In this document: piece after piece, positions 26,418 to 36,065 of the stretch
How the letters are laid out: each line of letters starts with the position of its first letter
Position numbering within the stretch: the first letter of the stretch is position 1
Origin: Thermoflexus hugenholtzii
GTDB lineage: Bacteria > Chloroflexota > Anaerolineae > Thermoflexales > Thermoflexaceae
DNA: 64,000 bases
Direction: 5' to 3'
Assembly: GCF_018771565.1 (NCBI RefSeq)
Contig: NZ_CP076326.1
Span: 1,488,001 to 1,552,000 of the forward strand
Made by a program: the position numbers and the translations under genes
The notes under the pieces: model-generated
Seen by the model: only the letters and a program-made list of their open reading frames with translations
Database searches by the model: none
What the model was told of the DNA's origin: nothing

Positions 26418-28007
26418 TCAATCCAAAAGAGCGCTCCCCCTTCGGAACCCCCAGCGGCCGCCGACCATGGTCCCCAGGACCTCCAGGTCCCGCAGGGCAT
26501 CGGGGGAGATCCGGAAGGGATCCTCGGGGAGCACGATGAGATCCGCCCACATCCCGGGCCGCAGCCGGCCCTGCCGCCGCTCCAGGCCGGCGGCCCAGGC
26601 CGGGCCCACGGTGTAGGCCTCCAGGGCCTCAGGCAGGGGGAGGGCCTGCTCGGGATGCCAGCCGTCGCGGACCACCGCGGCGTGCAGGCCCCACCACGGG
26701 TTCGGGGGCTCCACCGGGGCGTCGGAGCCGAAGGCCAGCCGGGCCCCCGCCGCCTTCAGGCTGCGCCAGGCGTAAGCGGTGGCGCATCGGCTCCCCCAGT
26801 AGCGCTCCGCCATGGGGCGATCGGAGACCGCATGGATCGGCTGCATGGAGGCCACGATCCCCAGAGCGCCGAAGCGGGGGATGTCCGCCGGATGCACGAG
26901 CTGGGCGTGCTCGATCCGGTGCCGCCGGGCCTCCGGTGGGATGCCGCGCGGAGCCTCCAGCGCCCGCAACGCCTCGAAAAGATCCAGGACCTCCCGGTTC
27001 GCCCGGTCGCCGATGGCGTGAATCGCCAGGGACAGGCCCCCCAGGGTCGCCCGATGGGCAGCCTCCCGCATGACCTCGGGGGAGGTGTAAGCGATCCCCG
27101 TGTTCTCCGGCTCCCCTTCATAGGGCTCCAGCATCCACGCCGTCCGTGGCCCCAGGGCTCCATCGGCGAAGATCTTCACCGCCCCGATACGCAACCATTC
27201 ATCCCCGAACCCGGTGCGCAACCCGACGGCCAGGGCGTGGTCCAACGCAGAGAGAGGAATGTGTTGCACCACCCGGATCGGGAGATCCCCCCGCGCGTGG
27301 AGGATCTGGAGGGCGGCGAAGCTGCGGGGGCCATCGAAGTTGTGCACCGCCGTCAGCCCCAGGGCGGCCAGCGCGTGGAGGGCCTCATACAGGGCCTCCG
27401 CCAGCTCCTCGATGGAGGGCTCCGGGATGACCCGGGCGATCCCATCGATGGCCCGTTCGAAGAAGAGGCCGGTGGGCTCCCCGGCCGCATCGCGGGCGAT
27501 TCGCCCCCCGGGGGGATCCGGGGTGTCCCGGGTGACGCCCGCCCGGCGCATGGCCTCCCGGTTGACCCAGAGGGCGTGGCCGCTGCGGGCCCACAGGGCC
27601 ACCGGATGGGCCGGCGCCACCCGGTCCAGATCATCGGCCGTGGGGAAACGTCCCCAGCGCTCCTGCAGCCATCCTCGTCCGACGATCCACTCCCCGGGCG
27701 GCCGGGTGGCCGCCTGCCGGGCCACCCGGGCCAGGGCCTCCTCAAGGGTCGGCGTGTCGACGTCCACTCCCATCTGGAGGCGAGCATATCCCTCCAGGTG
27801 GAGGTGGGCGTCGATCAGGCCCGGGAGCACCGTCGCGCCCTTCAGGTCCAGGATCCGGGTGCGAGGCCCCTGCCACGCCCGCACCGCCTCCATCGGGCCC
27901 ACCGCCGCGAGGGTTTCCCCCACCACGGCCAGGGCCTCCGCCTCCGGCTGCTCGGGGTCCTGGGTGTAGATGCGGGCGTTCCACAGGATCCAGTCCGCAG
28001 CCTGCAT
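26418..28007 (-). CDS. YtcJ-like amidohydrolase
   Basis: This 529-residue amidohydrolase superfamily protein starts with a small beta domain (MQAADWILWNARIYTQD) leading to the metal motif LPGLIDAHLHLEG at about 66. Later candidate ligands are in KIFADGALGPRTAWM, LAIHAIGDRANREV, RRHRIEHAQL and FGSDAPVEPPNPWWGL. This is the YtcJ/'amidohydrolase 3' pattern; substrates are usually small N-acyl or cyclic amides and remain unknown. It follows the ECF sigma/anti-sigma pair by 47 nt and may belong to that transcript. Confidence 0.87.
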   Translation of the reverse strand: MQAADWILWNARIYTQDPEQPEAEALAVVGETLAAVGPMEAVRAWQGPRTRILDLKGATVLPGLIDAHLHLEGYARLQMGVDVDTPTLEEALARVARQAATRPPGEWIVGRGWLQERWGRFPTADDLDRVAPAHPVALWARSGHALWVNREAMRRAGVTRDTPDPPGGRIARDAAGEPTGLFFERAIDGIARVIPEPSIEELAEALYEALHALAALGLTAVHNFDGPRSFAALQILHARGDLPIRVVQHIPLSALDHALAVGLRTGFGDEWLRIGAVKIFADGALGPRTAWMLEPYEGEPENTGIAYTSPEVMREAAHRATLGGLSLAIHAIGDRANREVLDLFEALRALEAPRGIPPEARRHRIEHAQLVHPADIPRFGALGIVASMQPIHAVSDRPMAERYWGSRCATAYAWRSLKAAGARLAFGSDAPVEPPNPWWGLHAAVVRDGWHPEQALPLPEALEAYTVGPAWAAGLERRQGRLRPGMWADLIVLPEDPFRISPDALRDLEVLGTMVGGRWGFRRGSALLD

Positions 28008-28054
28008 GGGCGCCTCCGGATCAGGGTCCGAACGCGGCGAAGATCCGGAATCCA

Positions 28055-28705
28055 TCAACGCAGGACGCCGCGCAGGACCTGGGGGCCGGTGGGAGAGGGG
28101 CTGCCCCCTTCCGGCTCCAGGGTCACCCCGATGCGCGCATAGGCCGTCAACGGGAGGGGGACGGTGACCGTATAGACCCCATACGGTCGGGGCTGGGTGC
28201 GGAAGATCCCGCCGCTGACGCGGCGCCCGGCGGCGTCGGCGAACCAAACCTGATAGACCCGCCCTTCCGGGGGAACGGCCAGCCCCTTCGTGACCAGCAG
28301 GGCCTGGCCGTCCTCCAGGATGAGATAGCCCTCCGCATCCGGAGCCGCTTCCGCCCCCTGGAGCGGGACCACCTGGGGCGGCGCCCCGAACCGGAATCCG
28401 AGGGAGGGGGCGAAGAGGATCAGGGCCAGGACCGCAGCGATCAGGGCGATCCCCAGCCCGAGCCCCCGCTCGCGGCGACGCTCCGCTCCCCGGGCCCGGG
28501 CCAGCAGCCGGGCTTTCAGGCGCGGCGAGGGGCGGCGCAGCGGCGCGGCGTAGGCCAGGGCCGCGGCGGCCTCCCGGTAACGGCGCGCCCGCTCCCGGCA
28601 CTCCGGGCACCCGGCCAGGTGAGCCGCCACCGCAGCCGCCTCCTCCGGCGGCAGCGCTCCCAGGGCGTAAGCCGCCAGCTCCTCTTCCAGGATCTCGTGA
28701 TCCAT
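28055..28705 (-). CDS. anti-sigma factor with zinc-finger and anchored C-terminal domain
   Basis: This 216-residue protein has an N-terminal anti-sigma zinc motif AAHLAGCPECRER (Hx3Cx2C) at about 35-45 and one membrane helix at about 82-104 (GLGIALIAAVLALILFAPSL). An extracytoplasmic RskA-type domain follows (VYQVWFADAAGRRVSGGIF). It should hold the adjacent ECF sigma factor inactive at the membrane until an envelope signal arrives. It lies 150 nt after the sigma gene. Confidence 0.87.
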   Translation of the reverse strand: MDHEILEEELAAYALGALPPEEAAAVAAHLAGCPECRERARRYREAAAALAYAAPLRRPSPRLKARLLARARGAERRRERGLGLGIALIAAVLALILFAPSLGFRFGAPPQVVPLQGAEAAPDAEGYLILEDGQALLVTKGLAVPPEGRVYQVWFADAAGRRVSGGIFRTQPRPYGVYTVTVPLPLTAYARIGVTLEPEGGSPSPTGPQVLRGVLR

Positions 28706-28855
28706 CGCTTCGCCTCGCTCCATCCACCCCATCTGATGATTCCGGTTTCCTCCGGAAGCATCCCCGGAGGCCGCGCCCCTGCCGCGCGCGGGTCTGCGTC
28801 GTGTGCTCTATCCGTGATACGCGCGGGGCCTCCTTCAGGATCTCCCCGGATGGCT

Positions 28856-29437
28856 TTAGGGGATCATTCCCCGCTCGGCCAGCCAGTCGTGGACCTTCCG
28901 CAGCGCCAGATACAGACGGCTCTTGATCGTCCCCAGGGGCTCGCCGAGATGGGCCGCGATCTCCCGATGGGTCCATCCCCGGAAATAAGCCAGCTCCAGC
29001 ACCTGCCGCTGGGCGGGCGGGAGAGCCGCCAGGGCCTCCCGGACGGCCTGAGCCAGCTCCCGGGCTTCCACCAGGTCCTCCACCGAGGGATCGAGGGCCG
29101 CGGGCTCCATCTCCTCCTCCGGGGGCTCCGGGAGCTGGGGCGGCCGGGCGCGGCGACGGCGCAGGGCGTCGATGGCCCGATGGCGCACCATGGCGTGGAG
29201 CCAGGTGGTGAAGCGGCCCCGCTCCGGCGCGAAGGCCCCGGCATGCTGCCAGATGCTCCAGAACACATCCAGGACCACCTCTTCAGCGGTCTCGGGGTCG
29301 CCCAGGATGCACAGGGCGAGGGAGAAGGCCCGGGCGGCGTGCCGGTCGTAAAGGGCCGCCAGCGCCTGCTCGTCGCCTCCCGCGATCCGCGCGAGGAGCG
29401 CGGCGTCTTCGAGATCGGCATAGCCTGCTTCCTTCAC
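28856..29437 (-). CDS. ECF-type RNA polymerase sigma factor
   Basis: This 193-residue sigma-70 family protein has region 2 (ALYDRHAARAFSLALCILGD to RFTTWLHAMVRHRAIDALRR) at about 25-90. An acidic linker precedes region 4 (LPPAQRQVLELAYFRGWTHR with EPLGTIKSRLYLALRKV) at about 130-180. It pairs with the zinc-finger anti-sigma factor downstream. The start is a GTG overlapping the last codon of the M24 peptidase gene, with GGTGAT 8 nt upstream. Regulation by the anti-sigma partner is inferred. Confidence 0.9.
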   Translation of the reverse strand: MKEAGYADLEDAALLARIAGGDEQALAALYDRHAARAFSLALCILGDPETAEEVVLDVFWSIWQHAGAFAPERGRFTTWLHAMVRHRAIDALRRRRARPPQLPEPPEEEMEPAALDPSVEDLVEARELAQAVREALAALPPAQRQVLELAYFRGWTHREIAAHLGEPLGTIKSRLYLALRKVHDWLAERGMIP

Positions 29438-30630
29438 GGTCGGATCACCCAGAGCTCCGTCTGCGGATGGCTGATCCACTCCGCCCCCTGGGGCGTGACC
29501 CGCACGTCCTCCTCCAGCCCGACGTAGCCATACCCGGGCACCCGCACGCCCAGCTCCAGCGTGAACACGTTGCCGGCCTCCACCACCCCATACGGGGTCT
29601 GACCGTAGCGCTCCCAGCGCGGCCCCAGGATGGTCGAGCCATCGTGCACCGTCCGCCCGATGTGATGCCCCAGGGCGTGCAGATACTCCGGATAGCCCTG
29701 TCCGGTCAAGGCGCGGCGGGCGGCGGCGTCCACCTCCCATCCCTGAACGCCCGGCCGCAGGGTCTGGAAGCCCGCCTGGATCGCCTCCCGAACGGCCCGG
29801 AACGCCCGCTGGACCTCCGGCGGGGGCTCCGTCTCGCCCTCACCCAGCACATACCAGACGCGCTGCAGATCCGAGCAGAATCCCTCCTGACGGATCCCCA
29901 GATCCACGTGGACCAGGACGCCGGGCGCCACCCGGCGATCCCCCGGCATCGCGTGCCCCGCCGGGGCCTCAGGGCCCACGGCGACGATGGGGCAGTAATC
30001 CGGATCCCAGGCCGGCTCCACCCCATAGGCGCGCATCCGCTCGTGGACGAAAGCCTGGATCTCCCGCTCCGTGCGGCCGGGACGCAGGAAGGCCCCGATC
30101 TCCGCGAACAGCCGCTCGGTGGTCTCCACCGCCCGCCGGATCGCCTCCAGCTCCAGGGGGGTCTTGCGGCCGCGCAGGGATCCGATGAGGTCCTCCGCGG
30201 AGATCAGGCGGCCGACGAAGGGGGTGCCGCTCAGGAGCCGGTGGAGCATGCACCACATCCCGTGGGTCAGGCCGTCGGCCGCGGGATCGTTCTCCGAGTA
30301 ATTGATGGCGATCTCCCGGGGATTCAGTCGCTGGAGCGTCTCCACCAGGGGCCCCCGGATGCTCTCATCGTAGCCGATGACCGGATCCCAGACCTCCAGG
30401 GCGGCCACGTTCTCCCGGTCGAACCGGCCGACGATGGCCACGCGATCCCCCTGGGCGGTGAGGATGAAAGCCGAGATCCATGTGACGTTCAGGTCGAGGA
30501 TCAGATCGAGGACCGGATCCCGGGTCTGCTCCGTCTCCCGCACGAACGTGAGCCAGGCGTCGATCCCCTTCTCGTTCAGGAGGGCGATGGCCTGCCGCAC
30601 CTTCTCGCGGATGAGGGCTGGATTGGGCAT
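29434..30630 (-). CDS. M24-family metallopeptidase (Xaa-Pro aminopeptidase-like)
   Basis: This 398-residue protein has an N-terminal creatinase-like domain (to about 160) and a pita-bread domain. Metal ligands are likely Asp in HVDLGIRQEGFCSDLQR, His in LHALGHHIGRTVHD, Glu in FTLELGV and Glu in GLEEDVRV. It probably cleaves N-terminal residues before proline. GGAGGT precedes the ATG. It overlaps the sigma gene start by 4 nt and lies 33 nt after parB. Confidence 0.88.
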   Translation of the reverse strand: MPNPALIREKVRQAIALLNEKGIDAWLTFVRETEQTRDPVLDLILDLNVTWISAFILTAQGDRVAIVGRFDRENVAALEVWDPVIGYDESIRGPLVETLQRLNPREIAINYSENDPAADGLTHGMWCMLHRLLSGTPFVGRLISAEDLIGSLRGRKTPLELEAIRRAVETTERLFAEIGAFLRPGRTEREIQAFVHERMRAYGVEPAWDPDYCPIVAVGPEAPAGHAMPGDRRVAPGVLVHVDLGIRQEGFCSDLQRVWYVLGEGETEPPPEVQRAFRAVREAIQAGFQTLRPGVQGWEVDAAARRALTGQGYPEYLHALGHHIGRTVHDGSTILGPRWERYGQTPYGVVEAGNVFTLELGVRVPGYGYVGLEEDVRVTPQGAEWISHPQTELWVIRP

Positions 30631-30663
30631 GGAAAGACCTCCGGGTCGAGGTGGACGATGGGA

Positions 30664-31512
30664 TCACGAGGAGCCGAGCAAGCGGCGAAGGAGGGCTTCC
30701 AGCTCTTCCTCCGAATAGTAGTAGATGACGATGCGCCCACCCTTGCGGTTGTGGGAGAGGCGGACCTTGGTGCCCAGGGCCTGGCGCAGGCGGCCCTCCA
30801 GCTCCGCCAGGCCGGGCGGGAGGGAAGCCGCCTTCCGCCGGGCCGGGCGCTGGCCCTGCAGGCGGCGGGCCAGCTCCTCGGTCGCCCGCACGCTCAGGCC
30901 CTCCTCCAGGATGCGCCGGAGGACCATCTCCTGTTGGGCCGGGTGGGGGAGCATCAGCAGGGCCCGGGCGTGGCCCTCCGTGATGCGCCCCTCCATCAGG
31001 TGAGCTTGAATGGAGGGCGGCAGCTGGAGCAGGCGCAGGGCGTTGGTGATCGTCGCCCGGCTCCGGCCGACCCGGCGGGCGACCTCCTCGTGGGTCAGGC
31101 CGAACTGCTCGATCAGATACCGGTAAGCCTGGGCCTCCTCAATGGGGTTGAGATCTGCCCGCTGCAGGTTCTCCACCAGGGCCAGCTCCAGCATCTGCTG
31201 GGGGGCCACCTCCCGCACCACCACCGGCACCGTCGTCAGGCCGGCCCGTCGGGCGGCCCGCCATCGGCGCTCCCCAGCGATCAGGGTGTAGCGCGGCGGA
31301 TCCGCCTGGGTCTGGGTGACGATCAGGGGTTGCAGAAGGCCGTGCTCCCGGATGGACTGGGCCAGCTCCTCCAGCTCCGCCTCGTCGATCTGCCGGCGGG
31401 GCTGGTGAGGGTTGGGCTCGATGGCCTCGATGGGGACCTCCAGGAGGCCTGCGGCCTCGCCGGCCGGCAGCAGGGCCTCCAGGCCTTTCCCCAATCCGAA
31501 TTTACGCCCCAT
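30664..31512 (-). CDS. parB: chromosome partitioning protein ParB
   Basis: This 282-residue ParB begins [15 protein letters not shown]. It has the CTPase/box I-II region [20 protein letters not shown] and [15 protein letters not shown] at about 36-100, then the helix-turn-helix [20 protein letters not shown] near 147 and a C-terminal dimer segment. It loads at parS sites and spreads, working with ParA in origin segregation. Its start overlaps the end of parA by 11 nt. No exact parS was seen in the window. Confidence 0.94.
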   Translation of the reverse strand: MGRKFGLGKGLEALLPAGEAAGLLEVPIEAIEPNPHQPRRQIDEAELEELAQSIREHGLLQPLIVTQTQADPPRYTLIAGERRWRAARRAGLTTVPVVVREVAPQQMLELALVENLQRADLNPIEEAQAYRYLIEQFGLTHEEVARRVGRSRATITNALRLLQLPPSIQAHLMEGRITEGHARALLMLPHPAQQEMVLRRILEEGLSVRATEELARRLQGQRPARRKAASLPPGLAELEGRLRQALGTKVRLSHNRKGGRIVIYYYSEEELEALLRRLLGSS

Positions 31513-32302
31513 ACGCGCCTCCTTCCAGCGAAGGGACCGGCAGGCCATCCCCCTGCAGCAGCTCCCGGGCCAGGGCCGCATAGGCGAGGGCGCCCGGGGA
31601 GTTCGGCGCGTAGGCGATGATGGGGAGGCCGTAGCTGGGCGCCTCCGCGAGGCGCACGCTGCGGGGGATCACCGTCCGAAACACCCGCCCCGGGAAATGA
31701 TGCCGCACCTCCTCCACCACCTGCTGGGCCAGCCGCGAGCGGGCGTCGAACATGGTCAGCAGGAAGCCCCGCACATGCAGATGGGGGTTGAACCGCTGGC
31801 GCACCCGCGTCATCGTCTGAAGCATGCGGGAAAGCCCTTCCAGGGCCAGATACTCGCATTGCACCGGGACGATCAAGGCGTCCGCTGCCACCATGGCGTT
31901 GAGGGTCAGCAGACCGAGGCTGGGAGGACAATCGATCAGCACGTAATCGTAAGCGGAGCGGACCTCCTCCAGGGCCCGGCGGAGGCGGAACTCCCGTTCC
32001 GGGGCCGAAACCAGCTCCACTTCCGCGCCGGCCAGATCCACGGCGGCCGGGGCCAGATGCAGGCCCTCCCAGCGCGTGGGCAGGATCCGCTCCGGGAGGG
32101 GCGCGCCGTCCACAAGCGCCTCATAGACGGAGCCCGGGAGGGCGGAACGATCGATCCCCAGGCTGGCCGTCGCGTTGCCCTGGGGGTCCAGGTCGACCAG
32201 CAGCACCGAGCGCCCGACGGCTGCCAGACACGCCGCCAGGTTCACCGCCGAGGTCGTCTTGCCCACCCCTCCCTTTTGATTGGCGAAGGCGTAAACCGGC
32301 AT
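31502..32302 (-). CDS. parA: chromosome partitioning ATPase ParA/Soj
   Basis: This 266-residue deviant-Walker ATPase shows ANQKGGVGKTTSAVNLAA at residues 7-24, LLVDLDPQGNAT near 39-50 and DYVLIDCPPSLG near 120. It moves the ParB-origin complex on the nucleoid. It lies directly before parB and behind yidC-jag-pfkB, the usual order near the replication origin. Confidence 0.95.
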   Translation of the reverse strand: MPVYAFANQKGGVGKTTSAVNLAACLAAVGRSVLLVDLDPQGNATASLGIDRSALPGSVYEALVDGAPLPERILPTRWEGLHLAPAAVDLAGAEVELVSAPEREFRLRRALEEVRSAYDYVLIDCPPSLGLLTLNAMVAADALIVPVQCEYLALEGLSRMLQTMTRVRQRFNPHLHVRGFLLTMFDARSRLAQQVVEEVRHHFPGRVFRTVIPRSVRLAEAPSYGLPIIAYAPNSPGALAYAALARELLQGDGLPVPSLEGGAYGA

Positions 32303-32326
32303 CGCTCGGCGCTCCCTCGCCCGGGA

Positions 32327-33163
32327 TCAGAAGGCCATCTCCCGCCGGATGGCCGCGATCTCCTCCGGCCGGGGAGTGCCCTCCAGGCCCGGCCGGGTCA
32401 CCGAAAGGGCCGCCACCCGCGCGGCATACCGGGCCGCCGCCAGGGGGTCCCGCGTCTCCCAGAGCCGGATGAAGAAAGCCGCGGCGAAAACATCCCCCGC
32501 GCCGGTGGGATCTACCTCCTCCACCGGATACGCCGGGATCGAATGGGGGATGCCGTCCAGGAAAAGGGTGGCGCCCCGGGCCGCCTGAGTGACCACCAGG
32601 ATGCGCGTCTGACGCGCCCAGCGACGGGCCGTCTCCCAGTCCCCCTGGATGTCCTCCTCGCTGAAGACCACCGCATCGGCGCGAGGGAGGATCCACTCCG
32701 CTTCCCGCCAGGGCTGAGGATAGACCTGGCCCTGGGCATCCCAGGTGCGCATCCAGCCCTGCGGGGTGACCCCGCGCAGCGCGCCTTCAAAGGCCTCCAG
32801 CAGGGAGGGATCCACCTCGCCGGCGATGGGGCCCAGATGGACCACCCGGGGTCGGCGCCATTCCAGGGGGATCGCGGCCGGGAGCAGCCGCTCGGCGACG
32901 CCGTGCACGCGCTGTCGGCGGCCCTCCGGGGTATACACGTTCTCGAACTCGGTGGTCCGCTCCGCCGGCAGGTTCAGGAGATATGCCCCATCCAGCGCCG
33001 GCCGGGGATCCCAGTCCGGGCCGGTGCTGGTGATCACCCCTACCCGCCAGCCGTGGGCCAGGGCCGTCCGCCCCGCGTAGGCCGCTGTCCCGCCGAACAT
33101 CGGGCCGGCCGGCGTCCGATCCCGAGAGACGTGGCCGATGATCACGTAATCCACAGGGGACAT
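32327..33163 (-). CDS. PfkB-family carbohydrate kinase
   Basis: This 278-residue kinase has an early GGTAAYAGRTALAHG motif and the PfkB signature VDPTGAGDVFAAAF near 215-228, in which Asp is the catalytic base. The substrate is unknown; the overall short form resembles nucleoside or sugar kinases. It is placed between jag and parA, which is not part of the canonical cluster. ATG at 33163 follows GAGGAG; a GTG two codons earlier overlaps the jag stop. Confidence 0.82.
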   Translation of the reverse strand: MSPVDYVIIGHVSRDRTPAGPMFGGTAAYAGRTALAHGWRVGVITSTGPDWDPRPALDGAYLLNLPAERTTEFENVYTPEGRRQRVHGVAERLLPAAIPLEWRRPRVVHLGPIAGEVDPSLLEAFEGALRGVTPQGWMRTWDAQGQVYPQPWREAEWILPRADAVVFSEEDIQGDWETARRWARQTRILVVTQAARGATLFLDGIPHSIPAYPVEEVDPTGAGDVFAAAFFIRLWETRDPLAAARYAARVAALSVTRPGLEGTPRPEEIAAIRREMAF

Positions 33164-33165
33164 CC

Positions 33166-33882
33166 TCACTCCTCGGCGGTCCAGCGCATGGCGATCACCA
33201 CCCGTCGCTCCTCACCCTCCCCGATGCTGTAAGTGGTCACCCGCGGGTGATCCTTCAGGGCCATGTGGATCACCCGGCGCTCGGCGGCCGGCATGGGCTC
33301 CAGCTCGACGGGGCGGCCAGTGGCCATCACCTGTTCGGCCTTCTTCATGGCCAGGCGCCGGAGGGCCTCCGCCCGCTTCGCCCGGTAGCCGTTGATGTCC
33401 ACGATCAGGGGGACGAACGCCCCGAGGCGCCGGGCCACGATGGCCCGCACCAGGGTCTGGAAGGCATAGAGGGTGCGGCCGTGGTGACCGATGAGGCGCC
33501 CGACCGTAGGGCCCTCGATCCGCGCCACCCAGATGGTGGAGGGCTCGGAACCCTCCTCTGCTCCCTCCACCGGCTCCTGGGCGATGGAGAGCCGGGCCGA
33601 CATCCCCAGGGACCCCAGAAGGCCATGGATGGCCTCCGCGATCGCTTCCTCGACCTGCTCCGGAGCCGGGAGCGGAGGGGGAGTCTCCGGCGGGCGGCGC
33701 ACGATCAGACGCACCCGGGCCTCCCGTGCCCCCAGGCCCAGGAAGCCCGGGCTCCCGGGATCCAGCACCTCGATCTCCACCGCCTCCCGGGGGACCCCCA
33801 GGCGGGCCAGCCCGGCCTGGATGGCCGCCTCGATGGTCGGGCCGCTGACGATGAGCTCCGGAGACGATCCGAGATCTGTCAT
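33166..33882 (-). CDS. jag: KhpB/Jag RNA-binding protein
   Basis: This 238-residue protein has an N-terminal Jag domain (SGPTIEAAIQAGLARLGVPRE, GFLGLG), a KH domain (VGRLIGHHGRTLYAFQTLV) at about 128-146 and an R3H domain (AERRVIHMALKDHPRVTTYSIGEG). With KhpA it binds RNAs for envelope growth. It follows yidC, its typical partner. AGGTGAG supports the ATG at 33882; an in-frame TTG before it lacks spacing. Confidence 0.92.
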   Translation of the reverse strand: MTDLGSSPELIVSGPTIEAAIQAGLARLGVPREAVEIEVLDPGSPGFLGLGAREARVRLIVRRPPETPPPLPAPEQVEEAIAEAIHGLLGSLGMSARLSIAQEPVEGAEEGSEPSTIWVARIEGPTVGRLIGHHGRTLYAFQTLVRAIVARRLGAFVPLIVDINGYRAKRAEALRRLAMKKAEQVMATGRPVELEPMPAAERRVIHMALKDHPRVTTYSIGEGEERRVVIAMRWTAEE

Positions 33883-33952
33883 CAATCGCTCACCTCTTCG
33901 TGGAGATCCGGAACGGTGATCAGGAAGGCGAGAACCGTCCCCCGGTCTTCTC

Positions 33953-34840
33953 TCACTTCGCGCTCCGGGCCTTGCGGCGCGGGCGGGCAGGCGGCGCCGG
34001 CGTGGCAGGTCCCGAAGATGACGAGGAGGAAGAGGAAGGAGTAACCGGAGCCCGGCCCAGGGCCAGGCGGCGGGCCAGCGCCCCTCGCCAGTCCCGCGTG
34101 ACCAGGGCGAACTGGACCACCGAGATCAGGTTGGTGACGATGAAGTAGATGCTCAACCCCACCGCCAGGTTGTAGCTGATCCACCCGAAGAAGAGCGGCA
34201 TATACAGGTTCATCAGCTGGGTGGTCATCCGCGTTTGGGGATCGGTGCTCGGCGGGGTCATCACCTTCTGGGACCACCACGTCGTGAGGATCACCAGGAG
34301 GGTCATGAGCGGCAGCGGGATCAGGATCCCGCCCACCGGGATGAAGATCCGCTCCGGCCGCCCCAGGTCCCAGAGCAGGAACTGGCTCTGGATGGGGAGG
34401 AGGGTGGCCAGGGCGGGGAACCCGTTGAACCGGTAGAGCAGTTTGGCCAGGTCGATGACCGCGATGGGGTTGAGGGCCAGGACGTGGATGATGGCCTGGT
34501 AGACGGCGATCAGGATCGGGAACTGGATCAGGAGGGGGAGACACCCTCCCAGAGGGTTGACCCCCGCCTCCTTGTAAAGCTTCATCTGCTCCTGGGCCAG
34601 CTTCTCCCGATCCTTCCCGTATTTCTTCTGAAGCTCCTGCAGGCGAGGCTGGAGCTCCTGCATCTTCCTGGCCGCCCGCTGCTGCTGAGCCATCAGCGGA
34701 TAGAGCAGCAGGCGGATGAGCACCGTCAGGGCCACGATGGCCAGGACGAAGTTCCGCCCCAACAGGGCATAGAGCACCAGCAACAGGTTGACCAGCGGCT
34801 GAAAGAACAGCAGGTTCGTGATCAACGTGATCGGATTCAT
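33953..34840 (-). CDS. yidC: membrane protein insertase YidC/Oxa1
   Basis: This 295-residue insertase has five hydrophobic segments. The conserved groove arginine lies in LTVLIRLLLYPL near 43. A cytoplasmic coiled hairpin (QQRAARKMQELQPRLQELQK) and the core PLGGCLPLLIQFPILIAVYQ follow. The C terminus has a Ser run and a basic Pro/Arg tail that may touch the ribosome. It inserts proteins with or without SecYEG. Its usual upstream neighbour yidD is about 1.8 kb away, separated by a lipoprotein gene and a repeat array. Confidence 0.94.
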   Translation of the reverse strand: MNPITLITNLLFFQPLVNLLLVLYALLGRNFVLAIVALTVLIRLLLYPLMAQQQRAARKMQELQPRLQELQKKYGKDREKLAQEQMKLYKEAGVNPLGGCLPLLIQFPILIAVYQAIIHVLALNPIAVIDLAKLLYRFNGFPALATLLPIQSQFLLWDLGRPERIFIPVGGILIPLPLMTLLVILTTWWSQKVMTPPSTDPQTRMTTQLMNLYMPLFFGWISYNLAVGLSIYFIVTNLISVVQFALVTRDWRGALARRLALGRAPVTPSSSSSSSSGPATPAPPARPRRKARSAK

Positions 34841-34880
34841 CCGGCCTCCTTACCGGCTATCCCGAAGGGCCCGGCTCCCC

Positions 34881-35996
34881 TCAGCGGGCCAGCTTCCAGG
34901 CCTCGCGGAGATCCGGGTGGAAGGCCACCACGCGGAACGGACCGCCGGTGGGAGCCACCACGATCCGATCCGCCGCCGCCACCGGCGAGGTGAGGAGACG
35001 CCCGGGCGCCAGGTTCACGGATTTCACCTTCGTCCCATCCGCCAGATTCAGCATATGGAGCCATCCCGCCTCGTCGGCCACATACACGCGATCCTCGACC
35101 ACCAGCGGGCGGGCGCGGACCGGGCCGTTGGCCTGGAAGGGCTGGGCCCAGAGGGGCCGTCCCTGGCGATCCAGGGCCCACACCTTCCCGCTCATATCCC
35201 CAACGATCAGGCGATCGCCCGCCACCGCGGGCCCATCCCACACCCAGTGGCTGGCCCGGAAGCGCCAGCGCTCCTGCCCGCTTTGCAGGTCCACGGCGTA
35301 GAGGTGATCGTCGAAGGCCCCTGCGTAGAGGATCTCCCCGTCCAGGGTCAGGGCGCCCGCGATGGCCCCCCCGGCCTGGAAGGGCGCCGGCCAACGGAGC
35401 GCCCCGCTCTCCCGATCCAGGGCCAGCAGCCGATGATCCATCGTCCCCACCACCAGCAGCGTTCCGGAGAGGACGGGCGTGGACCAGATCCGCGCGGCCC
35501 CCCGTCCGGCCTCGGGCAGGCGCGTCCGCCAGCGCGGTTGTCCGGTCTCCGGATCCAGGGCGATCACCCAGCCGTCCCCCGTGCCGACGAAGACCTGTGT
35601 CCCATCGGAGATCAGGCCGGCGAAGATGGGGCCCAGGGGCGGCTGTTCCGCCGGCGGATAGACCCATTGCAGGGCCCCGCTCTCCCGATCCAGCCCGCAC
35701 AGGCGGCTCTCCCCCGTGCCCGGGTTCTCCGCGGCGATGACGACCCGCTCCGCCACGACCGCAGGGGCCGCGTGGTAAACCCCGCCGCAGGCGCCCGCGT
35801 TCCCGTTCTTCGGAGGGAAGCGCCAGCGCTCCTGACCGGACTGCGGATCCACCGCCAGCACGTGATCGAGATCCGCAACGTAAAGGGTCTGATCCCCCAC
35901 CTGCATCCCCGGCCAGTTCGGGGGCGCGCCGCTGCAGGCGGCCAGCACCACCCCCGTCAGCATTCCCAATCCCTTCAGAATGTTCCGCAATGACAT
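34881..35996 (-). CDS. PQQ-type beta-propeller lipoprotein (BamB-like)
   Basis: This 371-residue lipoprotein has a signal ending LTGVVLAACSG. It carries about seven to eight propeller repeats such as LYVADLDHVLAVDPQSGQ, VFVGTGDGWVIALDPETGQ and LYAVDLQSGQERWRF. There is no PQQ enzyme core, so a scaffold role as in BamB is more likely than catalysis. It lies 40 nt before yidC and suggests an envelope-assembly link. The ATG at 35996 follows GGAGGTG at a long 12-nt spacing; an earlier GTG overlaps that site. Confidence 0.8.
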   Translation of the reverse strand: MSLRNILKGLGMLTGVVLAACSGAPPNWPGMQVGDQTLYVADLDHVLAVDPQSGQERWRFPPKNGNAGACGGVYHAAPAVVAERVVIAAENPGTGESRLCGLDRESGALQWVYPPAEQPPLGPIFAGLISDGTQVFVGTGDGWVIALDPETGQPRWRTRLPEAGRGAARIWSTPVLSGTLLVVGTMDHRLLALDRESGALRWPAPFQAGGAIAGALTLDGEILYAGAFDDHLYAVDLQSGQERWRFRASHWVWDGPAVAGDRLIVGDMSGKVWALDRQGRPLWAQPFQANGPVRARPLVVEDRVYVADEAGWLHMLNLADGTKVKSVNLAPGRLLTSPVAAADRIVVAPTGGPFRVVAFHPDLREAWKLAR

Positions 35997-36065
35997 CCGC
36001 AACGGTGCCACCTCCGGAAACCCGGTCCTCCCAGGACCGGGCCGAGATGCAAGACCGGAGCTTCG

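Noticed and set aside
28008-28976. Upstream extension of the amidohydrolase frame
   Set aside because: It overlaps the anti-sigma gene, and translation before MQAADWILW is Pro/Gly/Arg-rich noise.
29438-29740. Upstream extension of the sigma factor frame
   Set aside because: It lies inside the M24 peptidase gene; the GTG at 29437 has a ribosome site and matches the family start.
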